A stretch of DNA of 64,000 bases. It comes from Odontesthes bonariensis. Its lineage: Eukaryota > Chordata > Actinopteri > Atheriniformes > Atherinopsidae. A model generated the notes under the pieces. The model made no database searches, was not told the origin of the DNA, and worked only from the letters and a program-made list of their open reading frames with translations. Location: the NCBI RefSeq assembly GCF_027942865.1, contig NC_134508.1, forward strand, positions 31,679,466 to 31,743,465, given 5' to 3'. Positions 11,501-36,700 of this stretch are shown here, in pieces (within the stretch, counting starts at the first letter, position 1; each line of letters starts with the position of its first letter). A program made the position numbers and the translations under genes.

Positions 11501-12968
11501 TGCAGTTTACTCTTAAAGAGTGGGAAGCCAATCAGTTCAACAAGCTTAAACAAGTAGAAAAGTTACATTTTCGACCGCGTCCATCCAAGACTGGTATGTT
11601 TTGTTCTCTCACATAAACTTGTTAAGGGGGAGAAACCTCGACCCTCGTGTGTCTCATCTGTCCAGCCTGCCGCAGGATTCTGCGTCACTGTCTGATTCAA
11701 TGAGAGCTCAGGAAACATTAAAGCGATATTTTGTTCTGTGAGGTTGCATTTAGTACTTATACTCAGTGTCTTACCTGCTGTAGACCTCAAATAATTTTTC
11801 AGAAGCTTTCCAAACGGACGAGTTAAAGCTTTAAAGCCACTCAGGATGAGGCCACCAGAGGAGCAATGTTTTTTTTTTTTTTTTTTTACCATTAAAAGAA
11901 AACAAACACTTGAAACTAAATAACTGTCATGATGTTTTTACTGCAGGTAAGACACCAACTGCTCACAACCCCACCTAAAAGACAGAGACGTGAACCTGTT
12001 AATGCTGCATATCCCACGTCTGAAAAGGGCTCAGAGGAAAAGATGTTGTTTCTTTAAATTGAGAATGTGATCATTGGGAGTGAAGGTTCATTGTCGTTTG
12101 TATAAAAGTTCTCGTCAGCAGTTGAATTTTACAAACTATTTTAAATAGTTTGAGTGCTGTTAAGCCGGACAAAGTTTGATTTTTGTTTATTTATTTTGTT
12201 AATTATGTAGTTGTTTGTAGCCCAGGCCTCTGTTCTATCGTGTCTACAACACTATATGGCTTGTTTAGCCTGCAACAATCAGCTGACCTGCTGGAGTCGT
12301 TTCAGAGAGGATCAGAAGGGGCTGAGCTGTGGGAGAAAACAAACAGTGAAATTAGCTTCATACGGACTCTTAAAGATTTATTTTCCATATTTGTTCAATC
12401 TGTCTGTTTTTTTTTTGTTTTTGGTTTTTTTCAGATTCATCAGCTACTGTAAGGAGATGAAGGGTTATGCTGACTTGGATTTAAAGTATGAAGAGGAAGA
12501 AGAGTTTGTGGCAAAAATGGCCTCCCTGAGAATCTTTGGTTCTGAAGATGGAACAAGTAGATCAATTATTTCTTTATGCTTATTTTCTCCAAGCTTGCAC
12601 CAGTAGCTGGCAACAGCTGATAATTGTCATTATAATGTTGTAAATAGCTTGTTTTTGAGGTGTCAACTGCTAGTTGAACCAAATACAGACATTTGAAGAC
12701 GTCACCTTTTGGTTTTAGGAAATCGTGATGAGCATTTTTATTTATTTATTCATTTTGAAATCAGTTGTTTCAGGTTGAAACCTCATTAAGCCTGAGACTA
12801 AGTGGGTGTTCGGATCATTAACAGCCACAGTGTGGGTTAATGCAGCTTTTTACTTAAGGTGGCATCATTTGCCGGACTAGAATTGTGATATTTTCCTCTG
12901 ATGAAAAACTACTTTTGTGTTTTCTCTCATTTGTTGTAGTGCCTGCAGGCGAGGAGAGAGAGCTCTAA
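2502..12968 (+). CDS. mov10: MOV10 RISC-complex RNA helicase, 5'-partial, 19 exons
   Basis: Superfamily 1 (Upf1-like) 5'-3' RNA helicase of P-bodies, acting in RNA decay, miRNA silencing and retroelement restriction. Exons: 2502-2740, 2845-3091, 3245-3385, 3482-3644, 3877-4028, 4119-4289, 5248-5395, 6849-7010, 8242-8345, 8476-8573, 8950-9048, 9227-9314, 9418-9535, 10022-10213, 10312-10383, 10485-10610, 10720-10808, 12435-12556, 12940-12968 (TAA). All junctions are GT-AG and keep one frame for 852 complete codons. Human MOV10 has 1,003 residues, so about 150 are missing at the N-terminus. Motifs, numbered from the first codon here: Walker A GPPGTGKT 404-411, APSNS (motif Ia) soon after, DEAG 526-529, GDPEQLGP 555-562, [13 protein letters not shown] 735-742, NVALTRAK 776-783. 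The N-terminal part also matches the family ([40 protein letters not shown]). An in-frame ATG at 2,509 could serve as an internal start. The acidic tail ends GEEREL. Whether this is the a or b fish copy cannot be decided here. The least certain donors are those after 10,610 and 12,556. Confidence 0.94.
4290..5247 (+). other. mov10 intron, 958 bp
   Basis: Apart from the G-run tract, no exon, RNA gene or recognised repeat was seen. The acceptor CTCTCTAG precedes the Walker A exon. Confidence 0.7.
4401..4438 (+). repeat. Poly-T / G-run tract in mov10 intron
   Basis: Eleven T are followed by G7-T-G7-T-G11 (4,412-4,438). The G runs are on the sense strand of the mov10 intron between exons 4119-4289 and 5248-5395 and could form a G-quadruplex in DNA or pre-mRNA. 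Confidence 0.8.
5396..6848 (+). other. mov10 intron, 1.45 kb
   Basis: AT-rich intron separating the Walker A exon from the APSNS exon. No open frame with family similarity and no recognisable repeat was found. The acceptor is ATTGTCAG at 6,841-6,848. Confidence 0.7.
7365..8162 (+). mobile_element. Non-autonomous hAT transposon with 8-bp target duplication
   Basis: The element spans 7,373-8,154 (782 bp) in the mov10 intron between exons 6849-7010 and 8242-8345. It begins TAGGGATGGGAATCG and ends CAATTCCCATCCCTA, near-perfect terminal inverted repeats. It is flanked by the identical octamer GTTATGCT at 7,365-7,372 and 8,155-8,162. An 8-bp duplication and a BED-finger remnant inside point to the hAT superfamily. 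Further inward, both ends contain AACCGGTT- or GGAACCGATAAAGAACCG-like subterminal repeats. At 782 bp it cannot encode a full transposase, so it is an internally deleted copy. The intact duplication suggests a fairly young insertion. Confidence 0.9.
7523..7646 (+). pseudogene. Remnant of hAT transposase BED-type zinc finger
   Basis: The ATG at 7,523 opens [14 protein letters not shown], the usual start of fish ZBED-like hAT transposases. A shift of frame around the A-run at 7,571-7,577 then gives [10 protein letters not shown] followed by RGNATNMQ, the first half of a BED finger, and a TAA at 7,644-7,646. The His pair and the catalytic and dimerisation domains are absent. It is a dead 5' fragment kept inside the deleted transposon. 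Confidence 0.75.
10809..12434 (+). other. mov10 intron, 1.63 kb
   Basis: Large penultimate intron. It contains an 18-T run at about 11,871-11,888 but no recognised exon or transposon. The acceptor is a long T-rich tract ending TTTTTTCAG at 12,434. Confidence 0.7.
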
Positions 12969-13320
12969 CTAAAGCGTAAGTGGACCCTGAATGGAAGAAC
13001 AGGGAGCAACATTTTTCCTTGGACCCAGGATTGGCATCCTCAAATAATGACATTTTCTTACATGAGAAAATTTAATTAGTGCTTTTTACACTTTGACTCT
13101 TTTGGTCTTTTTGAATATGACTTTTAAAGTTGAATAATTCTTGATATGGCTGTGCAAAAGCTAAACATTTTCAGCAGCAGCAAATGAAGAGCAGTACATT
13201 TTAATCTCACTGAATTCATCACCACGTCTTACTAATGTTGTCATTCCTACTTAAACTCCTTTTAATTCCTCTCCGATAAGAGGACGTATATGAAATAAAG
13301 TCTTTACTATTTGAACCACA
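12969..13320 (+). terminator. mov10: mov10 3' UTR with AATAAA poly(A) signal
   Basis: The 3' UTR follows the TAA at 12,966-12,968. A canonical AATAAA lies at 13,294-13,299, so cleavage is expected around 13,310-13,330. This meets the presumed end of the oppositely transcribed rhoc 3' UTR. Confidence 0.7.
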
Positions 13321-13324
13321 GTTA

Positions 13325-16023
13325 TTTATTCATTTATTGCCTCGAATGGCTCCATGTGCTGCAAAACAGGCCGATGTCGTAAGAACTGATCGGAAAACCA
13401 GTATGTCTTGTTTAAAAAATATTTTATTAATGATGTTCACTTCAGATTCGACATTCACTACAGCAACGTTCTGTTTACAAAGCGTTATTACAAGGAGCTT
13501 TTATATAAATCTGGATCCTTTTATCATTTCAAATACTACCAGAGAAAGAAAGAAAAGTTCCACGACACTGAGCAGAAGCTGTTCCCACAGGCGTGTGCTT
13601 GTTAGTGCTTGTGTATGTGCGCACAGTAAAGACCCGTGGGTTCCCCAGGCATGCATCAATATTGCAAGGACAGGTTTTGATTTGGCTGGACATCATCTGC
13701 GTACACAAGAACAGCAGTGTGGCACATGCTCTCAGGGATATGTCTACCAGTGGGTCCTCTGTTGCTCGACAGGAATGCTTTCATCGTTGCGCTGTGTTTC
13801 CAGCTGTGACAGTTCCTCGACCATCCTCGCTGACCTCTGCTTCCGTAGGATTCCTTGGCAGTGAGCTCTGAAACCTCTGACCACAACTATGAAACACTCA
13901 AAACAGAGCCTGTTTTGCAGTGATAAAAAATCTCACATTCTGATATGTGTTCACCCTTCCCTTAATTGTGTGCTTGTTGTCCATAATGATGCCAAGTCCA
14001 GAATTCAAATGTAGCATCCGCCATCTCAAGCTGACGTGACTGTAAAACGGTACTCCTCTAGAATTAGAAGCCTCTCCGCTTGCTCACTCATTTAACATGT
14101 GCTCGGCCAGCAGAGGGATTACGTTTGCAAGACATACGACACTAAAGTATAATAGATACAGACCTTACCAGCTGGTATGCTTGGTTGCTGGCATCGTAAG
14201 CAGGTAGCATGCAACATCAAAGGTATTGTTTCGCCACAGACCTTTCATAATCCACCCTTTATGCAACTGCGGAACATGTACTGTTCATGAATGAGCGACA
14301 CAGGCAGAGTGAAGGAATGCCCCCAAGAAAGGGCCGGTCACTGGGCGCTGAGAGGGTTGTTTATTAAGCTGTTGTATTTTCAGATCAACAGAGTATTCTG
14401 AAAGGACACGTAAGCCATAACTGGGACTAGTGGACGGTGTGAAATGTCTCAAAATGTTCGTATAACTACAAATTAACAGTAAAACCCTTGGTGATTTACC
14501 TTCAGACATAAAATCCTTAATGTTGTGCAAACTTTTGGCAGTCATAAAACATCAGATCTTCATGGCTGCAGGCGGGTGTATTGCAAGCAAGTTGAAGGAA
14601 TGTGTTACAAGTTAATCAATTTTTCCACGAGTAATTCTTGATACTAAACTACATGACGTGAATCGGCGTAATCATCAAAGATGAGACTGCATTCCAACAG
14701 CAAATCCTAATGTTCAGCCCCCTGCATGTATTTTTAGCAGACCAATGACACTTGGGTACTTTTCAAACTATTCAAAGAAGCAAGCCTTGTCAAATATGTC
14801 TGGGAGTTTACCCTTTACTTTGTCAGCCAGTATCAGGTCGGCACACAGCAGCCTCGTCAGCCTGGTCTGGGAGGAAACGAGCAAAGGCACGCCAGAACAG
14901 AGAAGGCACCAGGGAAAAACAAACTGCTCAATCTCATCTCGGCTCCTCTCAGACATGCAAAGAATGTCGTCCGGCTGGAAAAAGGGCAACAAAGCTATGA
15001 AGACATCATTTCCATGACTGGGCGAACCGGTGAAACATTCCAGCTCCAACAGCGGGTGTGACAGGCTCACTTGAGTAGTAGCAGGAGAGCTGAACGAGGT
15101 GACTCACAATAAACAAACAGGCCTTAGCCTCCATGTGAATTCTGTTTCAGCTGTGTCATCTCCCTGTTGGTCCTGATAGCGATTGTGCATAGTTGAGTCT
15201 TATTAGCTTATGTCTCTACTGGTCACTTCCCCTCACCATCTAGGTCCACTGCAAAGATTAGCAAGAGTTACGAGGGGTACAGAATGGAAAACTCACTCCT
15301 TTGTTGATCATTAACAACATTACAGAAGCAGCTGGCTGTCTTGGACTGAAAACGGAGAATGCAGAAGGAAAAGTGATGTTTCCTGCCTGCAAAAGTGACT
15401 CAAGCAACTTTGTTTTGAAAGCGTTAGTTATGGCTTTACTCGGGTCGCACAATGACAACATTGTGTAAAATGAGCTACAGTACAATGAAGAGGTCCTCAG
15501 CTTAAATGCCGGCTGATTGACAAAGATATGTAGACGGTGGCTTACAAACTTTAAAAAAAAGACAGTAGCTCTTGTGGTCATTTGCAACGACAACTGCTAC
15601 AGTTATAAACAGAGATCGACTGTTTAATCAACACCCTACTCATGAAGACTACAGAAGCTAAGGAGGATGCTGCTCACTCGAGCCCATAAAGAACAAAATT
15701 GCTTACATATATGTGCACCTACCACAGCCCTGTTACACTACAAGTGTGAAGAAAGACAATTTTGAAAAGAGAAAACAAACGTGTAAAGAGATTTTGGCGC
15801 TAAAGCATATCAATAAAGAGCTTTAAACTTCATTTCCTAACCATGGTTGTAATGTAGACAAGTCCTTTTCCTGTACTGGATTTGTTTACGTTCATCTGTC
15901 TGCCTGTTTGTGAGAAATGCAAGATACAGTACAAAGATCTATTTGGTAATAAGTCAGTTCTTTTCGGTTTCTTGCTTTTCTTCTATTGGTCAGTTGAGTT
16001 TGTGGCATCTGGATCTGGACTTC
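13325..16023 (-). other. rhoc: Probable rhoc 3' UTR
   Basis: The region between the rhoc stop codon and the convergent mov10 gene holds no gene-like frame. Two minus-strand AATAAA signals sit at 13,325-13,330 and 13,333-13,338. A nearer TTTATT on the + strand around 14,349-14,354 is an alternative. A 2.7-kb 3' UTR is therefore possible but unproven, and a shorter form may be used. Confidence 0.45.
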
Positions 16024-29408
<13,385 letters not shown>

Positions 29409-29632
29409 CTGCCACGAGCCGGATGAGAGGTTTTTAGAAATATAAATTTCCCCGCTCGCCCCTTTTCTCTGGATTTTTCTCGGTCGTGACACACACACAG
29501 ACGCACATACACAGACTTCTTGCTGCAGTGTTCGCTAATTTTACACAGCGAGTGCCGAGAAACGGAGGCGAGCAGAGAACCTCCCACCAGCACCAGCGAG
29601 AAGCTAAGCTAACAGGCCGGCACTTCCGGCTC
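29409..29632 (-). promoter_or_regulatory. rhoc: rhoc noncoding first exon and promoter
   Basis: On the minus strand this GC-rich block ends in a strong splice donor, GTGGCAG/GTAACT, at 29,409. No other coding gene lies between it and the ATG exon. Upstream of the exon (29,622-29,629, plus strand ACTTCCGG) is an ETS-type CCGGAAGT element, common in TATA-less promoters. The transcription start is probably near 29,590-29,620. Assignment to rhoc is inferred from strand, donor and position. Confidence 0.65.
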
Positions 29633-29639
29633 GGGCTTT

Positions 29640-32414
29640 CAAAATAAAAGAGAAGCGCGTTATGGACTGTAACCAGAGTAGTGTAATAACTTTACTCTGA
29701 CTGTAACTACGTTTAAAAAAGTGGGGAAAACACCAGCGTAGCGGTATTTTTTTTTTTTTACATATATTTAAAATGTAACGTCATCTTCTTGTAAAAAATA
29801 ATAATAATAATTTACCTGTATTTCAATTTTAGAGTCAATTTTTGTTGATAAAAAATCTACCAAAAAAACATCTGCATTTTTTGACAGCTGGAGAAACCAA
29901 ATGACCTAACCGTGATGAAACATCTCCACTAAATGTGCACTGGATGACATTAACATGTCCTCACATGTTGTCTGAAGCAATACAAATCTTAAATTGTTGT
30001 TATGTAGATGCCGAAATGTTTGTTCTTTATCAATTGAGCAACTTCTCATGTTACATGATGTTTCATGACACTGGGGGTGATTGCTTAACCTGACTCACGT
30101 CATCTGGCTGCGTTCACCAACTACACGCGGGGGCGTTCCCTTGCGAATACCAGAGGGCGGGAGTCAGGTTAGTGATTGCTAGCCTAGAAATCTAGACGCC
30201 CCTAGCGGCCGCAAAATGAATTTACTCCGCTCAGCTTTTTGCTGTACTGGTCTGGCTTGCTAGGCTAGGTGATTGCACCTTGTTGGTAGTCCAAACAAAT
30301 TGGAATGAAATATTTTTGGTGTGCTGGCCTGGAACATTACAACATGTTGCTGCAGCCTTCGTTGGCCACCGTGTCATTAATTATTATGTTGTTATTTTTT
30401 AAAAGTGGCACAAGCTAAACATTTTGTTTTGAAGCCGAAGCCCGTATTTCCGGTATTTTTATGGTTGCAGCCTTTTAACTTGACGCGAACTCTGCAGGCG
30501 CTGCTGGAGTCAGCCAGGTTCCCCTCCCTCCCCGGTCAGGGATGACATCATCCGTAGTACAGGACACTCGTGCAACAGGAGGGATGGGTGTGGATCTCAG
30601 CAGTGTGGCCTTTCTGAAAAAACACCCCGCCACCCTTCTCTTATTGACTGATTTATTCAACCTACCGGCTACGCTTTAGAGTTGTGTTGTTTTTGTTATT
30701 GTTTAATACAACTGGACTTGCAGCCCTTACTGACCAATGATGAAAAATATACACCACCCATGAACCCTGCAGCCTGAGCTCCAGCCAGGTACCTGCCAAG
30801 ACAAACAGCCACACGTATATAAGTGCACTGATATATTTCAAAGTGTTTATAAATTTACCTTATATTTGACAGATCTCTCCTGGAGACGGTTTTGTAGAAA
30901 ACCCAGCTGCATCATGCTGTCACAGTTTTCATTTATGCCAGCAGCCACTTGTTGGGGATTCATAAGAAGATTGCTGATATGTACCTCAATAAGTTGGCGT
31001 GTTGTTGCTTTGCTGCCAATTCATCGGCTCATTTATTTTTATCTTTTAGCTGTATAAAAACCTAAAATTTAAAAACATGGCAAGAAACTGGAAGGCTTGC
31101 TTAAAGCTGGGGTACGTAGTATAACGTTTTTCTGCATGGCCTAGTTGGGGCAAACTTCAGGACATTGTGGTCGAGGTGGTCTGAAAGGAAACGAGACTGC
31201 CACACTTTTTTCTAGACTTTGTTTTAAGCCTTTAGTAAAACCTGAATCCTGAAGGGAGACTTGCTTGTTTATGTTGTCAATACGTGGTGGGTGATGCCTG
31301 TTTAGGCCAGTGGAGCTGACCATCCAGAGGAGAGTGGCAGAAGAAAGCCATGTCCTAGGAACTTTTGGATGCAATGCAAGAATGATAAGCTGCTAAATTA
31401 AAAAAGTCCAACTGCTGGACTGACTGGCGAGCAGTTTCCCAATGCCAGTGTAATAGATAAAGCTTGTATAGCACGAACATTTGGCGTGTGTGCATACACT
31501 CTTTTCACGGGAAAGCTTTGCTGGTTATCTGTTGTCTTTGACGCAGTTAAATTAAAGCTTAGTCGTCCTTTACAGATTTAGTTGGCATCAGACGTGAAAG
31601 CCTCATTTGTGGCAAAGCGAGCGGTACTATTTATATTTATCTGTGTGTTTGTTAAGGCAAAGGCAGAGGCGTAGCTGAGAAAGCAGAAAAACAGCAAGAA
31701 TCTTTAACTTTGTTTATCGTGAGCTGAAGAGTTGGGAGTCTGTGAGAAGCGGAACAGCAACTCAACTCAACTTTGAGTGCTGACAAGAGGATTGGAGCAG
31801 GTCACTGAGCATGGCCGAAAGTTGTCAGAGGAGACACATTGAAGATTTCAAAAACAAACTGACAGTCTGGAGAGGAGTGGAGAGCAGAGCAAAGTATACA
31901 GCAGGGGGTTCCTGAGTTATGCATCTCAGGCGTGCAGTTGGAGAAGAGAGCGTCACACCCTGATGATGTACAGGAGACACACACGTAGGACATCAGAACA
32001 GGATGAAACACGAGGGAAGAGGATACAAGGAAAGACCCTAACCGGGGAGAGGTAAGATAAAAAGAAATAACTCATGTTTATATTCAAATACTTTGTGCTT
32101 ATGAACATGAACCTAAAAAGGGAAAATACTTTGGTCTTTTTGAACTTGAGGCCAAAATGTGCAGTGAAATTCTGCTCAAACAAAATTTTCTTTAGATTGC
32201 TGCTTTTATTCATAATGCTCAAAGATTGCAAACCGAAACAAATCCCTTATTCAAGTCATGCAAACAGTGTAAATGCTGTCTGAACTGTTCCGAGTCCTCA
32301 GTTGTCTGCATGCGCCAAAGGTTCATTATCCTCAGACTAATGTGAGGAACTTTACTGTACGACAATGATTCAAGAAAGTAATAAACACATTCAATAGAAA
32401 TGGGAAAAATCAGA
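29640..32414. other. Intergenic between rhoc promoter and ppm1j 3' end
   Basis: No coding exon was recognised. It contains the small MITE-like element at 30,180-30,268 and a CTCF-like motif at 30,149-30,160. A donor-like AGAG/GTAAGA at about 32,051 follows a purine-rich stretch but has no supporting frame. Confidence 0.6.
30172..30276 (+). mobile_element. 89-bp MITE-like element with 8-bp target duplication
   Basis: The octamer GTGATTGC occurs at 30,172-30,179 and again at 30,269-30,276. Between them is an 89-bp element beginning TAGCCTAGAAATCTAG and ending CTTGCTAGGCTAG, which are inverted repeats of about 8 bp. An internal CCCCTAGCGGCCGC is GC-rich. The 8-bp duplication suggests mobilisation by a hAT transposase. 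Confidence 0.7.
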
Positions 32415-33717
32415 TTTATTTCTAAACTGGAACACATTATCTTTCCACCACATATTTTGGTAGCTTAGATTCTGGGACTCACCGACAGTTATGGATAGAA
32501 ACATAAAAATAAACGTCTGTCAACCAAAAGGATCATTAAAAATATATGGATAATCTAAATAACAACATGGTATAACAAAAGAGAAAAATGGTACAAAAGA
32601 GGTATGAGGTACATTTAAGGGCGTACAATGTTTTTTGCCTCTTCAACAAGAATCAAATTTAGTGCATCGGAAGAGAGAAACTCTTGACTCCCTTTCATGT
32701 TTTAATAAGGCATGTGTGTGAAGTTTATCACAACTTACAATACGGAGACATTTACGGAGAACAATTTACTTTCTCCTCTGAAGGTTCGACAAAGACATGT
32801 AGGCAAATTAGCAAATGTTTCTGTTCCTTCGTATTTTCTTTGCTGATTTCACGTATAACCCTCCAGTCTCTTTGTTGCAATGAGAAAAATAACATTTACA
32901 GTATGAGCACATTCAATTAAAAGATAAAGCAAATCAAAAGGCTACCACAAAGCGTGTGCAACAGTCTTCAAGTGCTTCAGGTGTTGTCTTTCATTCTTTA
33001 TTCATAAAAGGAAATACTGCAACACAGACTGAACTGCCTCTGAATGGGTCCAGCGGCTGTTCTTTTGCCGTTGTTGTTTTTTTTTTTGTCTTTTGTTTTT
33101 TTTTGCCATGCTCCTTTAATGTACAGAGATAATGTCAAATGATTTCTTTTTTTTTGTGGATGTATTCAATTTTTACAGATTTCTATCCTCCAGCTCAGCA
33201 TCTCTTTGGTTTCCTCAGATTCTCCATTTTAGTCCCCTTTGCTTTATTTGATTGAAAAACTGTTAGTTTTTTTTTTTTTATTCTTACATTTTTTTCTTGA
33301 CAAAGAGGTTTTAAGGATTTGGGCAAGACATTAAAATGAACAAGTGCTTCAAAAGTTGAGAAACCGTCCAGTCTTGGAGTTAAACAAGAAACAAAGGTAC
33401 TGAAAGGATCACTTGCATTTGTCACAAACAGCAGATTTGGGAGGACAATTTTAACATCTCTGACAATGTCACTGATATTTTTTTTTTGTTGCATGATTGG
33501 AACCAATCAAAGGCAATGGGAGACTAATTCTGAGTTAAGTTGAAGTGAAGAAACTGGGTCTGCTCTAGAGAGTTGATGAAGGTGCTGCTGAGACCCGAGT
33601 CTTCTCTATGACTAAGATGTTTTCCTCTCCCACCGCCTCGTCTGTCCAGGGTTTAGGTTGCTTGGAGGGGTCGTGGGAAGGATCCTAAAGAGTCAGCCCT
33701 GACACAGCGGTCGCTCG
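32415..33717 (-). other. ppm1j: Probable ppm1j 3' UTR with several poly(A) signals
   Basis: Follows the ppm1j stop codon on the minus strand. AATAAA hexamers on the minus strand occur at 33,243-33,248, 32,997-33,002 and 32,415-32,420, giving UTRs of about 0.5, 0.7 or 1.3 kb. On the transcript strand the region is rich in A, and poly-T runs are seen on the + strand. No other gene was seen. Confidence 0.5.
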
Positions 33718-36700
33718 TCAAGTCTCTGACTCGTGCCCTGCCAGTGGGACGATAAAGACGGTGATGTCATCGCCAGAGCCCAGTTTATCATTGGGTAGCC
33801 GCCAGCCGCGCTCTTTCAGAACACCTCGTGACCTCATCAGCAGGTCCTGCGCTGCCAAAGTGTATCTATGCAACACACAAAGAGGGAAGAGAGCATAAAC
33901 AGTCATTACACTACTTAAGTGCACTCTATATTTAAAGGACAACCACAAAACTAAAAGACATACTCACATTCTGTAAACATATATGACACCTGACAAAAAA
34001 ACTCACATTTAGCTAAAAGTACCAGTGAAACAATCTGAAATCACTCAAACAGTACATTTTTGCCATGCCAAGTTTTAAAGGGAAAATATTTCATCAGTGG
34101 TACTGCTTGCAGCTGAAAGGCACCTTAAACAGAAGTCTTCCAAATAAACACAAACGATATTCTTATCTAACGCGGTCTAATATTTATTGGTGTAAAATGT
34201 TATCACGGATGAAATAACTCAATACCCATGTGTCTCAGTAGCACTGGAAATTTGTAGTTCAATACATTATCTCAGTAAATGTAGATTCCATCACTGGTGA
34301 TTATGCTGTTCGCCACTTTTTGAATGCAGATCAAATAACACTTTTTAGCCCTTTATGGAGCACTTGTGAGCAGTGTAAGCATTTAAAAATATCCTATAAT
34401 GCTCTTTGACAAAAATTCATAAAATATTATGTCTCTTAAAGCTCATATATCTTGATATAATGCAATGTTATTGATTTATTAAATGTAATAATACAACTTA
34501 TCCAAGAGATGATCAAACATATTACATGCAGAGTTTTGCAGTATACCATTCATCTGTCGCCACCTAGTGAACAAACCTGATACATAACACCACTGAAGTT
34601 ACCACGGGGAGTCTGGTAGAAGAGTCAAAAAATGACCTATCAGATCTTCCTAAGCTCTTTTCCTTTACCTCATTGGAAGATATCAGGGGTTAAGAAAAGT
34701 ATGAGAAATGTGCAAGTACTCAGGAAAAGGTGACCACGCTGCAATGAGAATCTGACCACACTTACATTAAACTGCGATGTGCTTTGGCTTTCCAGAACAT
34801 GATCACACACGACAAACGACACTCAGACTGCGCAGACCTAACGTAAAGGACCATTTAGGAAACTGTGTACCTCATGGGATCAGAGGGGTCACAGCATGTT
34901 AAGAATGCTGACACAGCATCTGCCACTTCCTTGTCTGTTGTCACGTCCCACAGTCCATCTGTGCCCATGACCAAAACGTCGTCAGGACCATGTTTATGTT
35001 CATCCATGTTGTAAACCTTCACCTGTGATGGACAGACATATTAATGTTGTCAGTCAACATTTATTATGTACTTTGTACAAGAGGATTGCTCAAGATCCTA
35101 GAAGAAGTCCAGTTGCCCTTATTCAAGCTCTTATGCTTGTAAGAGGATTGGTAAATGTGAGCTAGGATGTAAGGAGCGTAACATCAATTTGATGGAGAAA
35201 AACTACACATGTTCAGTCACATTTTTAACACTGAGTTGGAGTCTCGTCTTTTAACAAACATATCATCAGATAAGTTCCAAACAGAAGAAACAGAAACCAG
35301 ACGGTGATCCTGTGAGGCTGAGCCGAGATATGCTTGAACAGTAAGTGAGCAAAAAGCAGAATAAGTTCTATTTAACTCATTAAGTGTCGTAATAAAGCTC
35401 AAAATACTGAAAAAAAAAGCCAACTGGTATAAAAATTACTGCAAATGTGTATCATTGTGCATATTAATCTGTGTAGATAAAAAGTGAATGAACTGAAGAT
35501 TCAAAATCTAGGATTATTACATGAAGAAATTCTGGCAGCATATAATCTTAACTCATATCTAAAATAACTCTGTAGGCACATGAATGCTAATCATTGCCAT
35601 ATTTTGGTTATAAGATCTGGTTTGAGTCAGAGATATTTAAGGTGAGACACAAAGTAAGAGTACGATAAGATATTAGTGTAATATTAAAAGAGTACGACTC
35701 ATCTATAATTCTGAGAGTCGTGATGAGGATATCTAGAAAAAAATCACAAGTGTTACTGCTAAACTATTCATTTTGTGTCTTTTTTTTTTTTTTTTTTTAA
35801 TTTCATGCATTGTACTTTCTTATCAAAACATGGCACAGACAATACACTCCCCAACAGAGGGCTGGTTTTCTGATGTGGTTAGCTGGTTGCAGCCTAAAGC
35901 TGCAGGTCTCACGTTGAAATGAGGAAGTGGCTGCAGAGGTTAACTCGTTTCCTTCCAGCTCCACACTGTTTTGACTGATTTTAATCGCATCTCTATTGAT
36001 GGATTTCTCCTTTAAAATTCCTATCAAATCAAATTCATGTTAAAATGTTTGTTTGTATGAGATATTTAATCGGTATTAGGCTCAACAATGACATGAAAGT
36101 AGTCTGTAGAATGAAGTAGAACATTTTTTAATTAATTTCAGCACAGCTGATGGAGAATAGTGTGGGATGTTCACCCAGGTCATTGAAACTGACCAATCAG
36201 AACAGACTGGCTTTGTGGTAGGAGACCAACCTTCCTCCCCTTTTCCCATTTCCCTAATTGCACAGGCTCAATTCCTCCTCTCGACTCTTCTCCTCATGTC
36301 TTAGTTCCTCCCACCAGAGATGCGAGGTGACAGGTTTTTAATAAAAAGGAGATGTCGTTGCTTCAGGGCATCATTTTAAAGCAATGTCAACAAATTATGT
36401 GACACAACTGCATCATCAAACCACAATTTTGTTGTTGCCTTTGATTTATCTGTTTGTAGGGTGAGCATTTACTCTTAATTTAAGAGTACTTCATCTGAAA
36501 CTTCCACAGAGGATACACCAGAGTATCACCGCTTATAGCTGCACTGGCAAGCCTCCTCTCTCTGATCCTCTCTCCTCCAGGTGCCTTCTGGGTCTTAGGA
36601 CATCCTTCAGAATATTTGGCTGTGAACAGTTTCTGTGTCACAGGCAAGAGGATGAAGGCAAGAGGAGACGAGGAGGCTGAAATAAGACAGTGAGACGAGC

